Shown here: positions 48,188 through 61,000 of the stretch, piece by piece | How positions within the stretch are numbered: position 1 is the first letter of the stretch | How the letters are laid out: each line of letters starts with the position of its first letter | Assembly (NCBI GenBank): GCA_964036275.1 | Contig: CAXIWQ010000198.1 | Location: 46,098-110,097 of the forward strand | Length of the DNA: 64,000 bases | From: Litoditis marina | Taxonomy: Eukaryota > Nematoda > Chromadorea > Rhabditida > Rhabditidae | Direction of reading: 5' to 3' | Position numbers and translations under genes: made by a program | The notes under the pieces: generated by a model | Told to the model about the DNA's origin: nothing | The model's database searches: none | What the model saw: only the letters and a program-made list of their open reading frames with translations

Positions 48188-51100
48188 TATCAAGTCTGTT
48201 GCTCCCAGCTACAAAAACCTAATACGACTTTATATTCTGTGGCGCACAGCCACAAAAGACAAATTAACGCGGTTATTGACTCTTTGCCGTGCAGCTACAG
48301 AAAAAAGTTCATACGGCTATCAAGTCTGTTGCTCCCAGCTACAAAAACCTGATACGACAATCTATTCTGTGGCGCACAGCCACAAAAGACAAATTAACGC
48401 GGTTATTACCTCTTTGCCTTGCAGCTACAGAAAAAAGTTCATACGGCTATCAAGTCTGTTGCTCCCAGCTACAAAAACCCAATACAACTATCTATTCTGT
48501 GGCACACAGCCACAAAATACGATATAACGCGGTTATCGACTCTTTGCCTTGCAGCTACAGAAAAAAGTTTATACGGCTATCAAGTCTGTTGCTCATGGCT
48601 ACAAAAACCTAATACGACTTTATATCCTATGGCGCACAGCCACAAAAGACAAATTAACGCGGTTATTACCTCTTTGCCTTGCAGCTACAGAAAAAAGTTC
48701 ATACGGCTATCAAGTCTGTTGCTCCCAGCTACAAAAACCTGATACGACAATCTATTCTGTGGCGCACAGCCACAAAAGACAAATTAACGCGATTATTACC
48801 TCTTTGCCTTGCAGCTACAGAAAAAAGTTCATACGGCTATCAAGTCTGTTGCTCCCAGCTACAAAAACCTAATACGACTTTATATTCTGTGGCGCACAGC
48901 CACAAAAGACGAATTAACGCGGTTATTGACATTTTGACTTGCAGCCACAAAAACAAATCATACGGCTATCAAATATGTTGCTCCCAGCTACAAAAACCTA
49001 ATACGACTATCTATTCTGTGGCGCACAGCCACAAAATACGAATTAACGCGGTTATCGACTCTTTGCCTTGCAGCTACAGAGAACAGTTCATACGGCTATC
49101 AAATCTGTTGCTCCCAGCTACAAAAACCTAATACGACAATCTATTCTGTGGCGCACAGCCACAAAATACGAATTATCGCGGTTATCGACTTGTTGGCTTG
49201 CAGCTACAGAGAAAAGTTCATACGGCTATCAAGTCTGTTGCTCCCAGCTACAAAAACCTGATACGACAATCTATTCTGTGGCGCACAGCCACAAAAGACA
49301 AATTAACGCGGTTATTACCTCTTTGCCTTGCAGCTACAGAAAAAAATTCATACGGCTATCAAGTCTGTTGCTCCCAGCTACGAAAACCTAATACGACTTT
49401 ATATTCTGTGGCGCACAGCCACAAAAGACAAATTAACGCGGTTATTGACTCTTTGCCGTGCAGCTACAGGAAAAAGGTTATACGGCTATCAAGTATGTTG
49501 CTCCCAGCTAAAAAAACCTAATACGACTATCTATTCTGTGGCGCACAGCCACAAAATACGAATTAACGCGGTTATCGACTCTTTGCCTTGCAGCTACAGA
49601 GAACAGTTCATACGGCTATCAAGTCTGTTGCTCCCAGCTACAAAAACCTAATACGACTATATATTCTGTGGCGCACAGCCACAAAAAACGAATTAACGCG
49701 GTTATTGACTTTTTGCCTCGCAGTTACAGAGAATATTTCATACGGCTATCAAATCTGTTGCTCCCAGCTACAAAAACCTAATACGACAATCTATTCTGTG
49801 GCGCACAGCCACAAAAGACGAATTAACGCGGTTATTGACTCTTTGCCTTGCAGCTACAGAAAAAAGTTTATACGGCTATCAAGTATGTTGCTCCCAGCTA
49901 CAAAAACCTGATACGACTATATATTCTGTGGCGCACAGCCACAAAAGACGAATTAACGCGGTTATTGACTCTTTGCCGTGCAGCTACAGAAAAAAGTTTA
50001 TACGGCTATCAAGTATGTTGCTCCCAGCTACAAAAACCTAATACGACTTTATATTCTGTGGCGCACAGCCACAAAAGACAAATTAACGCGGTTATTACCT
50101 CTTTGCCTTGCAGCTACAGAAAAAAGTTCATACGGCTATCAAGTCTGTTGCTCCCAGCTACAAAAACCTGATACGACAATCTATTCTAAGGCGCACAGCC
50201 ACAAAAGACAAATTAACGCGGCTATTACCTCTTTGCCTTGCAGCTACAGAAAAAAGTTCATACGGCTATCAAGTCTGTTGCTCCCAGCTACAAAAACCTA
50301 ATACGACTTTATATCCTGTGGCGCACAGCCACAAAAGACGAATTAACGCGGTTATTGACTCTTTGCCTTGCAGCTACAGAAAAAAGTTTATACGGCTATC
50401 AAGTATGTTGCTCCCAGCTACAAAAACCTAATACGACTATATATTCTGTGGCGCACAGCCACAAAAGACGAATTAACGCGGTTATTGACTCTTTGCCTTG
50501 CAGCTACAGAAAAAAGTTCATACGGCTATCAAGTCTGTTGCTCCCAGCTACAAAAACCTAATACGACTATCTATTCTGTGGCGCACAGCCACAAAATACG
50601 AATTAACGCGGTTATCGACTCTTTGCCTTGTAGCTACAGAGAACAGTCCATACGGCTATCGAATCTGTTGCTCCCAGCTACGAAAACCTAATACGACAAT
50701 CTATTCTGTGGCGCACAGCCACAAAATACGAATTATCGCGGTTATCGACTTGTTGGCTTGCAGCTACAGAGAAAAGTTCATACGGCTATCAAGTCTGTTG
50801 CTCCCAGCTACAAAAACCTGATACGACAATCTATTCTGTGGCGAACAGCCACAAAAGACAAATTAACGCGGTTATTACCTCTTTGCCTTGCAGCTACAGA
50901 AAAGAGTTTATACGGCTATCAAGTATGTTGCTCCCAGCTACAAAAACCTGATACGACAATCTATTCTGTGGCGCGCAGCCACAAAAGACAAATTAACGCG
51001 GTTATTGACTCTTTGCCGTGCAGCTACAGAAAAAAGTTTATACGGCTATCAAGTATGTTGCTCCCAGCTACAAAAACCTAATACGACTATCTATTCTGTG

Positions 51101-52734
51101 GCGCACAGCCACAAAATACGAATTAACGCGGTTATCGACTGTTTGCTTTGCAGCTACAGAAAAAAGTTAATACGGCTATCAAGTCTGTTGCTCCCAGCTA
51201 CAAAAACCTAATACGACAATCTATTCTGTGGCGCACAGCCACAAAAACGAATTAACGCGGTTATTGACATTTTGACTTGCAGCTACAAAAAAAATCATAC
51301 GGCTATCAAGTCTGTTGCTCCCAACTACAAAAACATAATACGACTTTATATTCTGTGGCGCACAGCCACAAAATACAAATTAACGCGGTTATTGACTCTT
51401 TGCCTTGCAGTTACAGAGAACATTTCATACGGCTATCAAGTCTGTTGCTCCCAGCTACGAAAACCTAATACGACTCTATATTCTGTGGCGCACAGCCACA
51501 AAAGACAAATTAACGCGGTTATTGACTCTTTGCCGTGCAGCTACAGGAAAAAGGTTATACGGCTATCAAGTATGTTGCTCCCAGCTAAAAAAACCTAATA
51601 CGACTATCTATTCTGTGGCGCACAGCCACAAAATACGAATTAACGCGGTTATCGACTCTTTGCCTTGCAGCTACAGAGAACAGTTCATACGGCTATCAAG
51701 TCTGTTGCTCCCAGCTACAAAAACCTAATACGACTATATATTCTGTGGCGCACAGCCACAAAAGACGAATTAACGCGGTTATTGACTCTTTGCCTCGCAG
51801 TTACAGAGAATATTTCATACGGCTATCAAATCTGTTGCTCCCAGCTACAAAAACCTAATACGACAATCTATTCTGTGGCGCACAGCCACAAAAGACAAAT
51901 TAACGCGGTTATTGACTCTTTGCCGTGCAGCTACAGGAAAAAGGTTATACGGCTACCAAGTATGTTGCTCCCAGCTACAAAAACCTAATACGACTATCTA
52001 TTCTGTGGCGCACAGCCACAAAATACGAATTGACGCGGTTATCGACTCTTTGCCTTGCAGCTACAGAGAACAGTTCATACGGCTATCAAATCTGTTGCTC
52101 CCAGCTACAAAAACCTAATACGACAATCTATTCTGTGGCGCACAGCCACAAAATACAAATTATCGCGGTTATCGACTTGTTGGCTTGCAGCTACAGAGAA
52201 AAGTTCATACGGCTATCAAGTCTGTTGCTCCCAGCTACAAAAACCTAATACGACTATATATTCTGTGGCGCACAGCCACAAAAGACGAATTAACGCGGTT
52301 ATTGACTCTTTGCCTCGCAGTTACAGAGAACATTTCATACGGCTATCAAATCTGTTGCTCCCAGCTACAAAAACCTAATACGACAATCTATTCTGTGGCG
52401 CACAGCCACAAAGACGAATTAACGCGGTTATTGACATTTTGACTTGCAGCTACAAAAAAAAATCATACGGCTATCAAGTCTGTTGCTTCCAAATACAAAA
52501 ACATAATACGACTTCATATTCTGTGGCGCACAGCCACAAAATACAAATTAACGCGGTTATTGATTCTTTGCCTTGCAGTTACAGAGAACATTTCATACGG
52601 CTATCAAATCTGTTGCTCCCAGCTACAAAAACCTAATACGACTTTATATTCTGTGGCGCACAGCCACAAAAGACAAATTAACGCGGTTATTACCTCTTTG
52701 CCTTGCAGCTACAGAAAAAAAGTTTATACGGCTA
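48188..52734 (+). repeat. HOR-C, segment between the two MITE copies
   Basis: About 35 monomers. With the MITE they make a 4,987-bp unit: 46,450-51,436 is repeated by 51,437 to about 56,200, offsets staying at 4,986-4,988. A patch near 48,906-48,965 differs from the second copy: here a cattttgacttgcagccac version, there ctctttgccgtgcagctacagg. The flanks are identical and the total length is unchanged, so a short conversion tract is likely. Rare variants in this segment include ctattctaaggcgc and ctatcgaatctg. Confidence 0.9.
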
Positions 52735-53174
52735 CTCTGAAGCCTGAACGCTAGTAGATAAGCTAGCTCTGAAAAATAATCTAGTAGTTTTCCAAGGTCT
52801 TACGGTATTCACGCGGCTCTATGGTATATTCCCACGCTTGCGGCATTCGCGTAACCTGTACTAGATACGACACACTGGCGTTTATAGGGGAGCTGTATTC
52901 ATAAAACGACAATCCATCAAATCGCGATATTGCCGAACCACAATAGTTGTACAAAATGGCATTAAATGTATAACTATATCAGAAGTACTTTTTTTAAGTA
53001 CTTTATTTTTGGTAAAAGCTTAGCTAAGTTTCTAACATTCAATATGAAATTTAAGAATAACCGTTGCCCGCGTCAATACTTCAGCTACCGTAACCCGAAA
53101 CGCTAGTAGATTCCCTAGTTGATATCAACATTGGGTTTTTTCCTCGCGTATCTACTAGCGTTCAGGCTTCAGAG
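52735..53174. mobile_element. 440-bp MITE with TA duplication, copy 2
   Basis: The same length, terminal repeats and insertion point as copy 1. The only difference I find is ggcaataaat (47,975) against ggcattaaat (52,962). The flanking satellite variants are the same on both sides, so the copy arose when the whole 4,987-bp unit was duplicated. Confidence 0.92.
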
Positions 53175-56100
53175 TATCAAGTCTGTTGCTCCCAGCTACA
53201 AAAACCTAATACGACTTTATATTCTGTGGCGCACAGCCACAAAAGACAAATTAACGCGGTTATTGACTCTTTGCCGTGCAGCTACAGAAAAAAGTTCATA
53301 CGGCTATCAAGTCTGTTGCTCCCAGCTACAAAAACCTGATACGACAATCTATTCTGTGGCGCACAGCCACAAAAGACAAATTAACGCGGTTATTACCTCT
53401 TTGCCTTGCAGCTACAGAAAAAAGTTCATACGGCTATCAAGTCTGTTGCTCCCAGCTACAAAAACCCAATACAACTATCTATTCTGTGGCACACAGCCAC
53501 AAAATACGATATAACGCGGTTATCGACTCTTTGCCTTGCAGCTACAGAAAAAAGTTTATACGGCTATCAAGTCTGTTGCTCATGGCTACAAAAACCTAAT
53601 ACGACTTTATATCCTATGGCGCACAGCCACAAAAGACAAATTAACGCGGTTATTACCTCTTTGCCTTGCAGCTACAGAAAAAAGTTCATACGGCTATCAA
53701 GTCTGTTGCTCCCAGCTACAAAAACCTGATACGACAATCTATTCTGTGGCGCACAGCCACAAAAGACAAATTAACGCGGTTATTACCTCTTTGCCTTGCA
53801 GCTACAGAAAAAAGTTCATACGGCTATCAAGTCTGTTGCTCCCAGCTACAAAAACCTAATACGACTTTATATTCTGTGGCGCACAGCCACAAAAGACAAA
53901 TTAACGCGGTTATTGACTCTTTGCCGTGCAGCTACAGGAAAAAGGTTATACGGCTATCAAATATGTTGCTCCCAGCTACAAAAACCTAATACGACTATCT
54001 ATTCTGTGGCGCACAGCCACAAAATACGAATTAACGCGGTTATCGACTCTTTGCCTTGCAGCTACAGAGAACAGTTCATACGGCTATCAAATCTGTTGCT
54101 CCCAGCTACAAAAACCTAATACGACAATCTATTCTGTGGCGCACAGCCACAAAATACGAATTATCGCGGTTATCGACTTGTTGGCTTGCAGCTACAGAGA
54201 AAAGTTCATACGGCTATCAAGTCTGTTGCTCCCAGCTACAAAAACCTGATACGACAATCTATTCTGTGGCGCACAGCCACAAAAGACAAATTAACGCGGT
54301 TATTACCTCTTTGCCTTGCAGCTACAGAAAAAAATTCATACGGCTATCAAGTCTGTTGCTCCCAGCTACGAAAACCTAATACGACTTTATATTCTGTGGC
54401 GCACAGCCACAAAAGACAAATTAACGCGGTTATTGACTCTTTGCCGTGCAGCTACAGGAAAAAGGTTATACGGCTATCAAGTATGTTGCTCCCAGCTAAA
54501 AAAACCTAATACGACTATCTATTCTGTGGCGCACAGCCACAAAATACGAACTAACGCGGTTATCGACTATTTGCCTTGCAGCTACAGAGAACAGTTCATA
54601 CGGCTATCAAGTCTGTTGCTCCCAGCTACAAAAACCTAATACGACTATATATTCTGTGGCGCACAGCCACAAAAAACGAATTAACGCGGTTATTGACTTT
54701 TTGCCTCGCAGTTACAGAGAATATTTCATACGGCTATCAAATCTGTTGCTCCCAGCTACAAAAACCTAATACGACAATCTATTCTGTGGCGCACAGCCAC
54801 AAAAGACGAATTAACGCGGTTATTGACTCTTTGCCTTGCAGCTACAGAAAAAAGTTTATACGGCTATCAAGTATGTTGCTCCCAGCTACAAAAACCTGAT
54901 ACGACAATCTATTCTGTGGCGCACAGCCACAAAAGACAAATTAACGCGGTTATTGACTCTTTGCCGTGCAGCTACAGAAAAAAGTTTATACGGCTATCAA
55001 GTATGTTGCTCCCAGCTACAAAAACCTAATACGACTTTATATTCTGTGGCGCACAGCACAAAAGACAAATTAACGCGGTTATTACCTCTTTGCCTTGCAG
55101 CTACAGAAAAAAGTTCATACGGCTATCAAGTCTGTTGCTCCCAGCTACAAAAACCTGATACGACAATCTATTCTAAGGCGCACAGCCACAAAAGACAAAT
55201 TAACGCGGCTATTACCTCTTTGCCTTGCAGCTACAGAAAAAAGTTCATACGGCTATCAAGTCTGTTGCTCCCAGCTACAAAAACCTAATACGACTTTATA
55301 TCCTGTGGCGCACAGCCACAAAAGACAAATTAACGCGGTTATTACCTCTTTGCCTTGCAGCTACAGAAAAAAGTTCATACGGCTATCAAGTCTGTTGCTC
55401 CCAGCTACAAAAACCTGATACGACAATCTATTCTGTGGCGCACAGCCACAAAAGACAAATTAACGCGGTTATTACCTCTTTGCCTTGCAGCTACAGAAAA
55501 AAGTTCATACGGCTATCAAGTCTGTTGCTCCAGCTACAAAAACCTAATACGACTATCTATTCTGTGGCGCACAGCCACAAAATACGAATTAACGCGGTTA
55601 TCGACTCTTTGCCTTGTAGCTACAGAGAACAGTCCATACGGCTATCGAATCTGTTGCTCCCAGCTACAAAAACCTAATACGACAATCTATTCTGTGGCGC
55701 ACAGCCACAAAATACGAATTATCGCGGTTATCGACTTGTTGGCTTGCAGCTACAGAGAAAAGTTCATACGGCTATCAAGTCTGTTGCTCCCAGCTACAAA
55801 AACCTGATACGACAATCTATTCTGTGGCGAACAGCCACAAAAGACAAATTAACGCGGTTATTACCTCTTTGCCTTGCAGCTACAGAAAAGAGTTTATACG
55901 GCTATCAAGTATGTTGCTCCCAGCTACAAAAACCTGATACGACAATCTATTCTGTGGCGCGCAGCCACAAAAGACAAATTAACGCGGTTATTGACTCTTT
56001 GCCGTGCAGCTACAGAAAAAAGTTTATACGGCTATCAAGTATGTTGCTCCCAGCTACAAAAACCTAATACGACTATCTATTCTGTGGCGCACAGCCACAA

Positions 56101-58069
56101 AATACGAATTAACGCGGTTATCGACTGTTTGCTTTGCAGCTACAGAAAAAAGTTAATACGGCTATCAAGTCTGTTGCTCCCAGCTACAAAAACCTAATAC
56201 GACAATCTATCTAAGGCGCACAGCCACAAAAGACAAATTAACGCGGCTATTACCTCTTTGCCTTGCAGCTACAGAAAAAAGTTCATACGGCTATCAAGTC
56301 TGTTGCTCCCAGCTACAAAAACCTAATACGACTTTATATCCTGTGGCGCACAGCCACAAAAGACAAATTAACGCGGTTATTACCTCTTTGCCTTGCAGCT
56401 ACAGAAAAAAGTTCATACGGCTATCAAGTCTGTTGCTCCCAGCTACAAAAACCTGATACGACAATCTATTCTAAGGCGCACAGCCACAAAAGACAAATTA
56501 ACGCGGTTATTACCTCTTTGCCTTGCAGCTACAGAAAAAAGTTCATACGCTATCAAGTCTGTTGCTCCCAGCTACAAAAACCTAATACGACTATCTATTC
56601 TGTGGCGCACAGCCACAAAATACGAATTAACGCGGTTATCGACTCTTTGCCTTGTAGCTACAGAGAACAGTCCATACGGCTATCGAATCTGTTGCTCCCA
56701 GCTACAAAAACCTAATACGACAATCTATTCTGTGGCGCACAGCCACAAAATACGAATTATCGCGGTTATCGACTTGTTGGCTTGCAGCTACAGAGAAAAG
56801 TTCATACGGCTATCAAGTCTGTTGCTCCCAGCTACAAAACCTGATACGACAATCTATTCTGTGGCGAACAGCCACAAAAGACAAATTAACGCGGTTATTA
56901 CCTCTTTGCCTTGCAGCTACAGAAAAGAGTTTATACGGCTATCAAGTATGTTGCTCCAGCTACAAAAACCTGATACGACAATCTATTCTGTGGCGCGCAG
57001 CACAAAAGACAAATTAACGCGGTTATTGACTCTTTGCCGTGCAGCTACAGAAAAAAGTTTATACGGCTATCAAGTATGTTGCTCCCAGCTACAAAAACCT
57101 AATACGACTATCTATTCTGTGGCGCACAGCCACAAAATACGAATTAACGCGGTTATCGACTGTTTGCTTTGCAGCTACAGAAAAAAGTTAATACGGCTAT
57201 CAAGTCTGTTGCTCCCAGCTACAAAAACCTAATACGACAATCTATTCTGTGGCGCACAGCCACAAAAACGAATTAACGCGGTTATTGACATTTTGACTTG
57301 CAGCTACAAAAAAATCATACGGCTATCAAGTCTGTTGCTCCCAACTACAAAAACATAATACGACTTTATATTCTGTGGCGCACAGCCACAAAATACAAAT
57401 TAACGCGGTTATTGACTCTTTGCCGTGCAGCTACAGGAAAAAGGTTATACGGCTACCAAGTATGTTGCTCCAGCTACAAAAACCTAATACGACTATCTAT
57501 TCTGTGGCGCACAGCCACAAAATACGAATTGACGCGGTTATCGACTCTTTGCCTTGCAGCTACAGAGAACAGTTCATACGGCTATCAAATCTGTTGCTCC
57601 CAGCTACAAAAACCTAATACGACAATCTATTCTGTGGCGCACAGCCACAAAATACAAATTATCGCGGTTATCGACTTGTTGGCTTGCAGCTACAGAGAAA
57701 AGTTCATACGGCTATCAAGTCTGTTGCTCCCAGCTACAAAAACCTAATACGACTATATATTCTGTGGCGCACAGCCACAAAAGACGAATTAACGCGGTTA
57801 TTGACTCTTTGCCTCGCAGTTACAGAGAACATTTCATACGGCTATCAAATCTGTTGCTCCTAGCTACAAAAACCTAATACGACAATCTATTCTGTGGCGC
57901 ACAGCCACAAAGACGAATTAACGCGGATATTGACATTTTGACTTGCAGCTACAAAAAAAAATCATACGGCTATCAAATCTGTTGCTCCCAGCTACGAAAA
58001 CCTAATACGACTATATTCTGTGGCGCACAGCCACAAAAGACAAATTAACGCGGTTATTACCTCTTTGCC
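53175..58069 (+). repeat. HOR-C, with clustered one-base contractions
   Basis: The segment follows the preceding unit up to about 56,200. It then repeats a block with the ctaaggcgc monomer and passes to a cattttgacttgc marker near 57,300 and again near 57,950. Between 55,056 and 58,330 at least nine homopolymer runs are one base short against otherwise equal copies, for example cagcac for cagccac and gctccag for gctcccag. The next unit (from 57,554) lacks the MITE and about three monomers: the distance that is 1,351 bp at 52,055-53,406 is 516 bp at 57,554-58,070. Confidence 0.85.
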
Positions 58070-61000
58070 TTGCAGCTACAGAAAAAAGTTCATACGGCTA
58101 TCAAGTCTGTTGCTCCCAGCTACAAAAACCCAATACAACTATCTATTCTGTGGCACACAGCCACAAAATACGATATAACGCGGTTATCGACTCTTTGCCT
58201 TGCAGCTACAGAAAAAAGTTTATACGGCTATCAAGTCTGTTGCTCATGGCTACAAAAACCTAATACGACTTTATATCCTATGGCGCACAGCCACAAAAGA
58301 CAAATTAACGCGGTTATTACCTCTTTGCCTGCAGCTACAGAAAAAAGTTCATACGGCTATCAAGTCTGTTGCTCCCAGCTACAAAAACCTGATACGACAA
58401 TCTATTCTGTGGCGCACAGCCACAAAAGACAAATTAACGCGGTTATTACCTCTTTGCCTTGCAGCTACAGAAAAAAGTTCATACGGCTATCAAGTCTGTT
58501 GCTCCCAGCTACAAAAACCTAATACGACTTTATATTCTGTGGCGCACAGCCACAAAAGACAAATTAACGCGGTTATTGACTCTTTGCCGTGCAGCTACAG
58601 GAAAAAGATTATACGGCTATCAAATATGTTGCTCCCAGCTACAAAAACCTAATACGACTATCTATTCTGTGGCGCACAGCCACAAAATACGAATTAACGC
58701 GGTTATCGACTCTTTGCCTTGCAGCTACAGAGAACAGTTCATACGGCTATCAAATCTGTTGCTCCCAGCTACAAAAACCTAATACGACAATCTATTCTGT
58801 GGCGCACAGCCACAAAATACGAATTATCGCGGTTATCGACTTGTTGGCTTGCAGCTACAGAGAAAAGTTCATACGGCTATCAAGTCTGTTGCTCCCAGCT
58901 ACAAAAACCTGATACGACAATCTATTCTGTGGCGCACAGCCACAAAAGACAAATTAACGCGGTTATTACCTCTTTGCCTTGCAGCTACAGAAAAAAATTC
59001 ATACGGCTATCAAGTCTGTTGCTCCCAGCTACGAAAACCTAATACGACTTTATATTCTGTGGCGCACAGCCACAAAAGACAAATTAACGCGGTTATTGAC
59101 TCTTTGCCGTGCAGCTACAGGAAAAAGGTTATACGGCTATCAAGTATGTTGCTCCCAGCTAAAAAAACCTAATACGACTATCTATTCTGTGGCGCACAGC
59201 CACAAAATACGAATTAACGCGGTTATCGACTATTTGCCTTGCAGCTACAGAGAACAGTTCATACGGCTATCAAGTCTGTTGCTCCCAGCTACAAAAACCT
59301 AATACGACTATATATTCTGTGGCGCACAGCCACAAAAAACGAATTAACGCGGTTATTGACTTTTTGCCTCGCAGTTACAGAGAATATTTCATACGGCTAT
59401 CAAATCTGTTGCTCCCAGCTACAAAAACCTAATACGACAATCTATTCTGTGGCGCACAGCCACAAAAGACGAATTAACGCGGTTATTGACTCTTTGCCTT
59501 GCAGCTACAGAAAAAAGTTTATACGGCTATCAAGTATGTTGCTCCCAGCTACAAAAACCTGATACGACAATCTATTCTGTGGCGCACAGCCACAAAAGAC
59601 AAATTAACGCGGTTATTGACTCTTTGCCGTGCAGCTACAGAAAAAAGTTTATACGGCTATCAAGTATGTTGCTCCCAGCTACAAAAACCTAATACGACTT
59701 TATATTCTGTGGCGCACAGCCACAAAAGACAAATTAACGCGGTTATTACCTCTTTGCCTTGCAGCTACAGAAAAAAGTTCATACGGCTATCAAGTCTGTT
59801 GCTCCCAGCTACAAAAACCTGATACGACAATCTATTCTAAGGCGCACAGCCACAAAAGACAAATTAACGCGGCTATTACCTCTTTGCCTTGCAGCTACAG
59901 AAAAAAGTTCATACGGCTATCAAGTCTGTTGCTCCCAGCTACAAAAACCTAATACGACTTTATATCCTGTGGCGCACAGCCACAAAAGACAAATTAACGC
60001 GGTTATTACCTCTTTGCCTTGCAGCTACAGAAAAAAGTTCATACGGCTATCAAGTCTGTTGCTCCCAGCTACAAAAACCTGATACGACAATCTATTCTAA
60101 GGCGCACAGCCACAAAAGACAAATTAACGCGGTTATTACCTCTTTGCCTTGCAGCTACAGAAAAAAGTTCATACGGCTATCAAGTCTGTTGCTCCCAGCT
60201 ACAAAAACCTAATACGACTATCTATTCTGTGGCGCACAGCCACAAAATACGAATTAACGCGGTTATCGACTCTTTGCCTTGTAGCTACAGAGAACAGTCC
60301 ATACGGCTATCGAATCTGTTGCTCCCAGCTACAAAAACCTAATACGACAATCTATTCTGTGGCGCACAGCCACAAAATACGAATTATCGCGGTTATCGAC
60401 TTGTTGGCTTGCAGCTACAGAGAAAAGTTCATACGGCTATCAAGTCTGTTGCTCCCAGCTACAAAAACCTGATACGACAATCTATTCTGTGGCGAACAGC
60501 CACAAAAGACAAATTAACGCGGTTATTACCTCTTTGCCTTGCAGCTACAGAAAAGAGTTTATACGGCTATCAAGTATGTTGCTCCCAGCTACAAAAACCT
60601 GATACGACAATCTATTCTGTGGCGCGCAGCCACAAAAGACAAATTAACGCGGTTATTGACTCTTTGCCGTGCAGCTACAGAAAAAAGTTTATACGGCTAT
60701 CAAGTATGTTGCTCCCAGCTACAAAAACCTAATACGACTATCTATTCTGTGGCGCACAGCCACAAAATACGAATTAACGCGGTTATCGACTGTTTGCTTT
60801 GCAGCTACAGAAAAAAGTTAATACGGCTATCAAGTCTGTTGCTCCCAGCTACAAAAACCTAATACGACAATCTATTCTAAGGCGCACAGCCACAAAAGAC
60901 AAATTAACGCGGCTATTACCTCTTTGCCTTGCAGCTACAGAAAAAAGTTCATACGGCTATCAAGTCTGTTGCTCCCAGCTACAAAAACCTAATACGACTT

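Noticed and set aside
48132..48527. Frame joining the MITE end to satellite
   Set aside because: The start lies in the 440-bp MITE and the rest is satellite; the fusion is accidental and is repeated at 53,119 only because the unit is duplicated.
47748..53174. Two independent insertions of the 440-bp MITE
   Set aside because: Identical insertion point, flanks and near-identical sequence fit duplication of a 4,987-bp unit far better.
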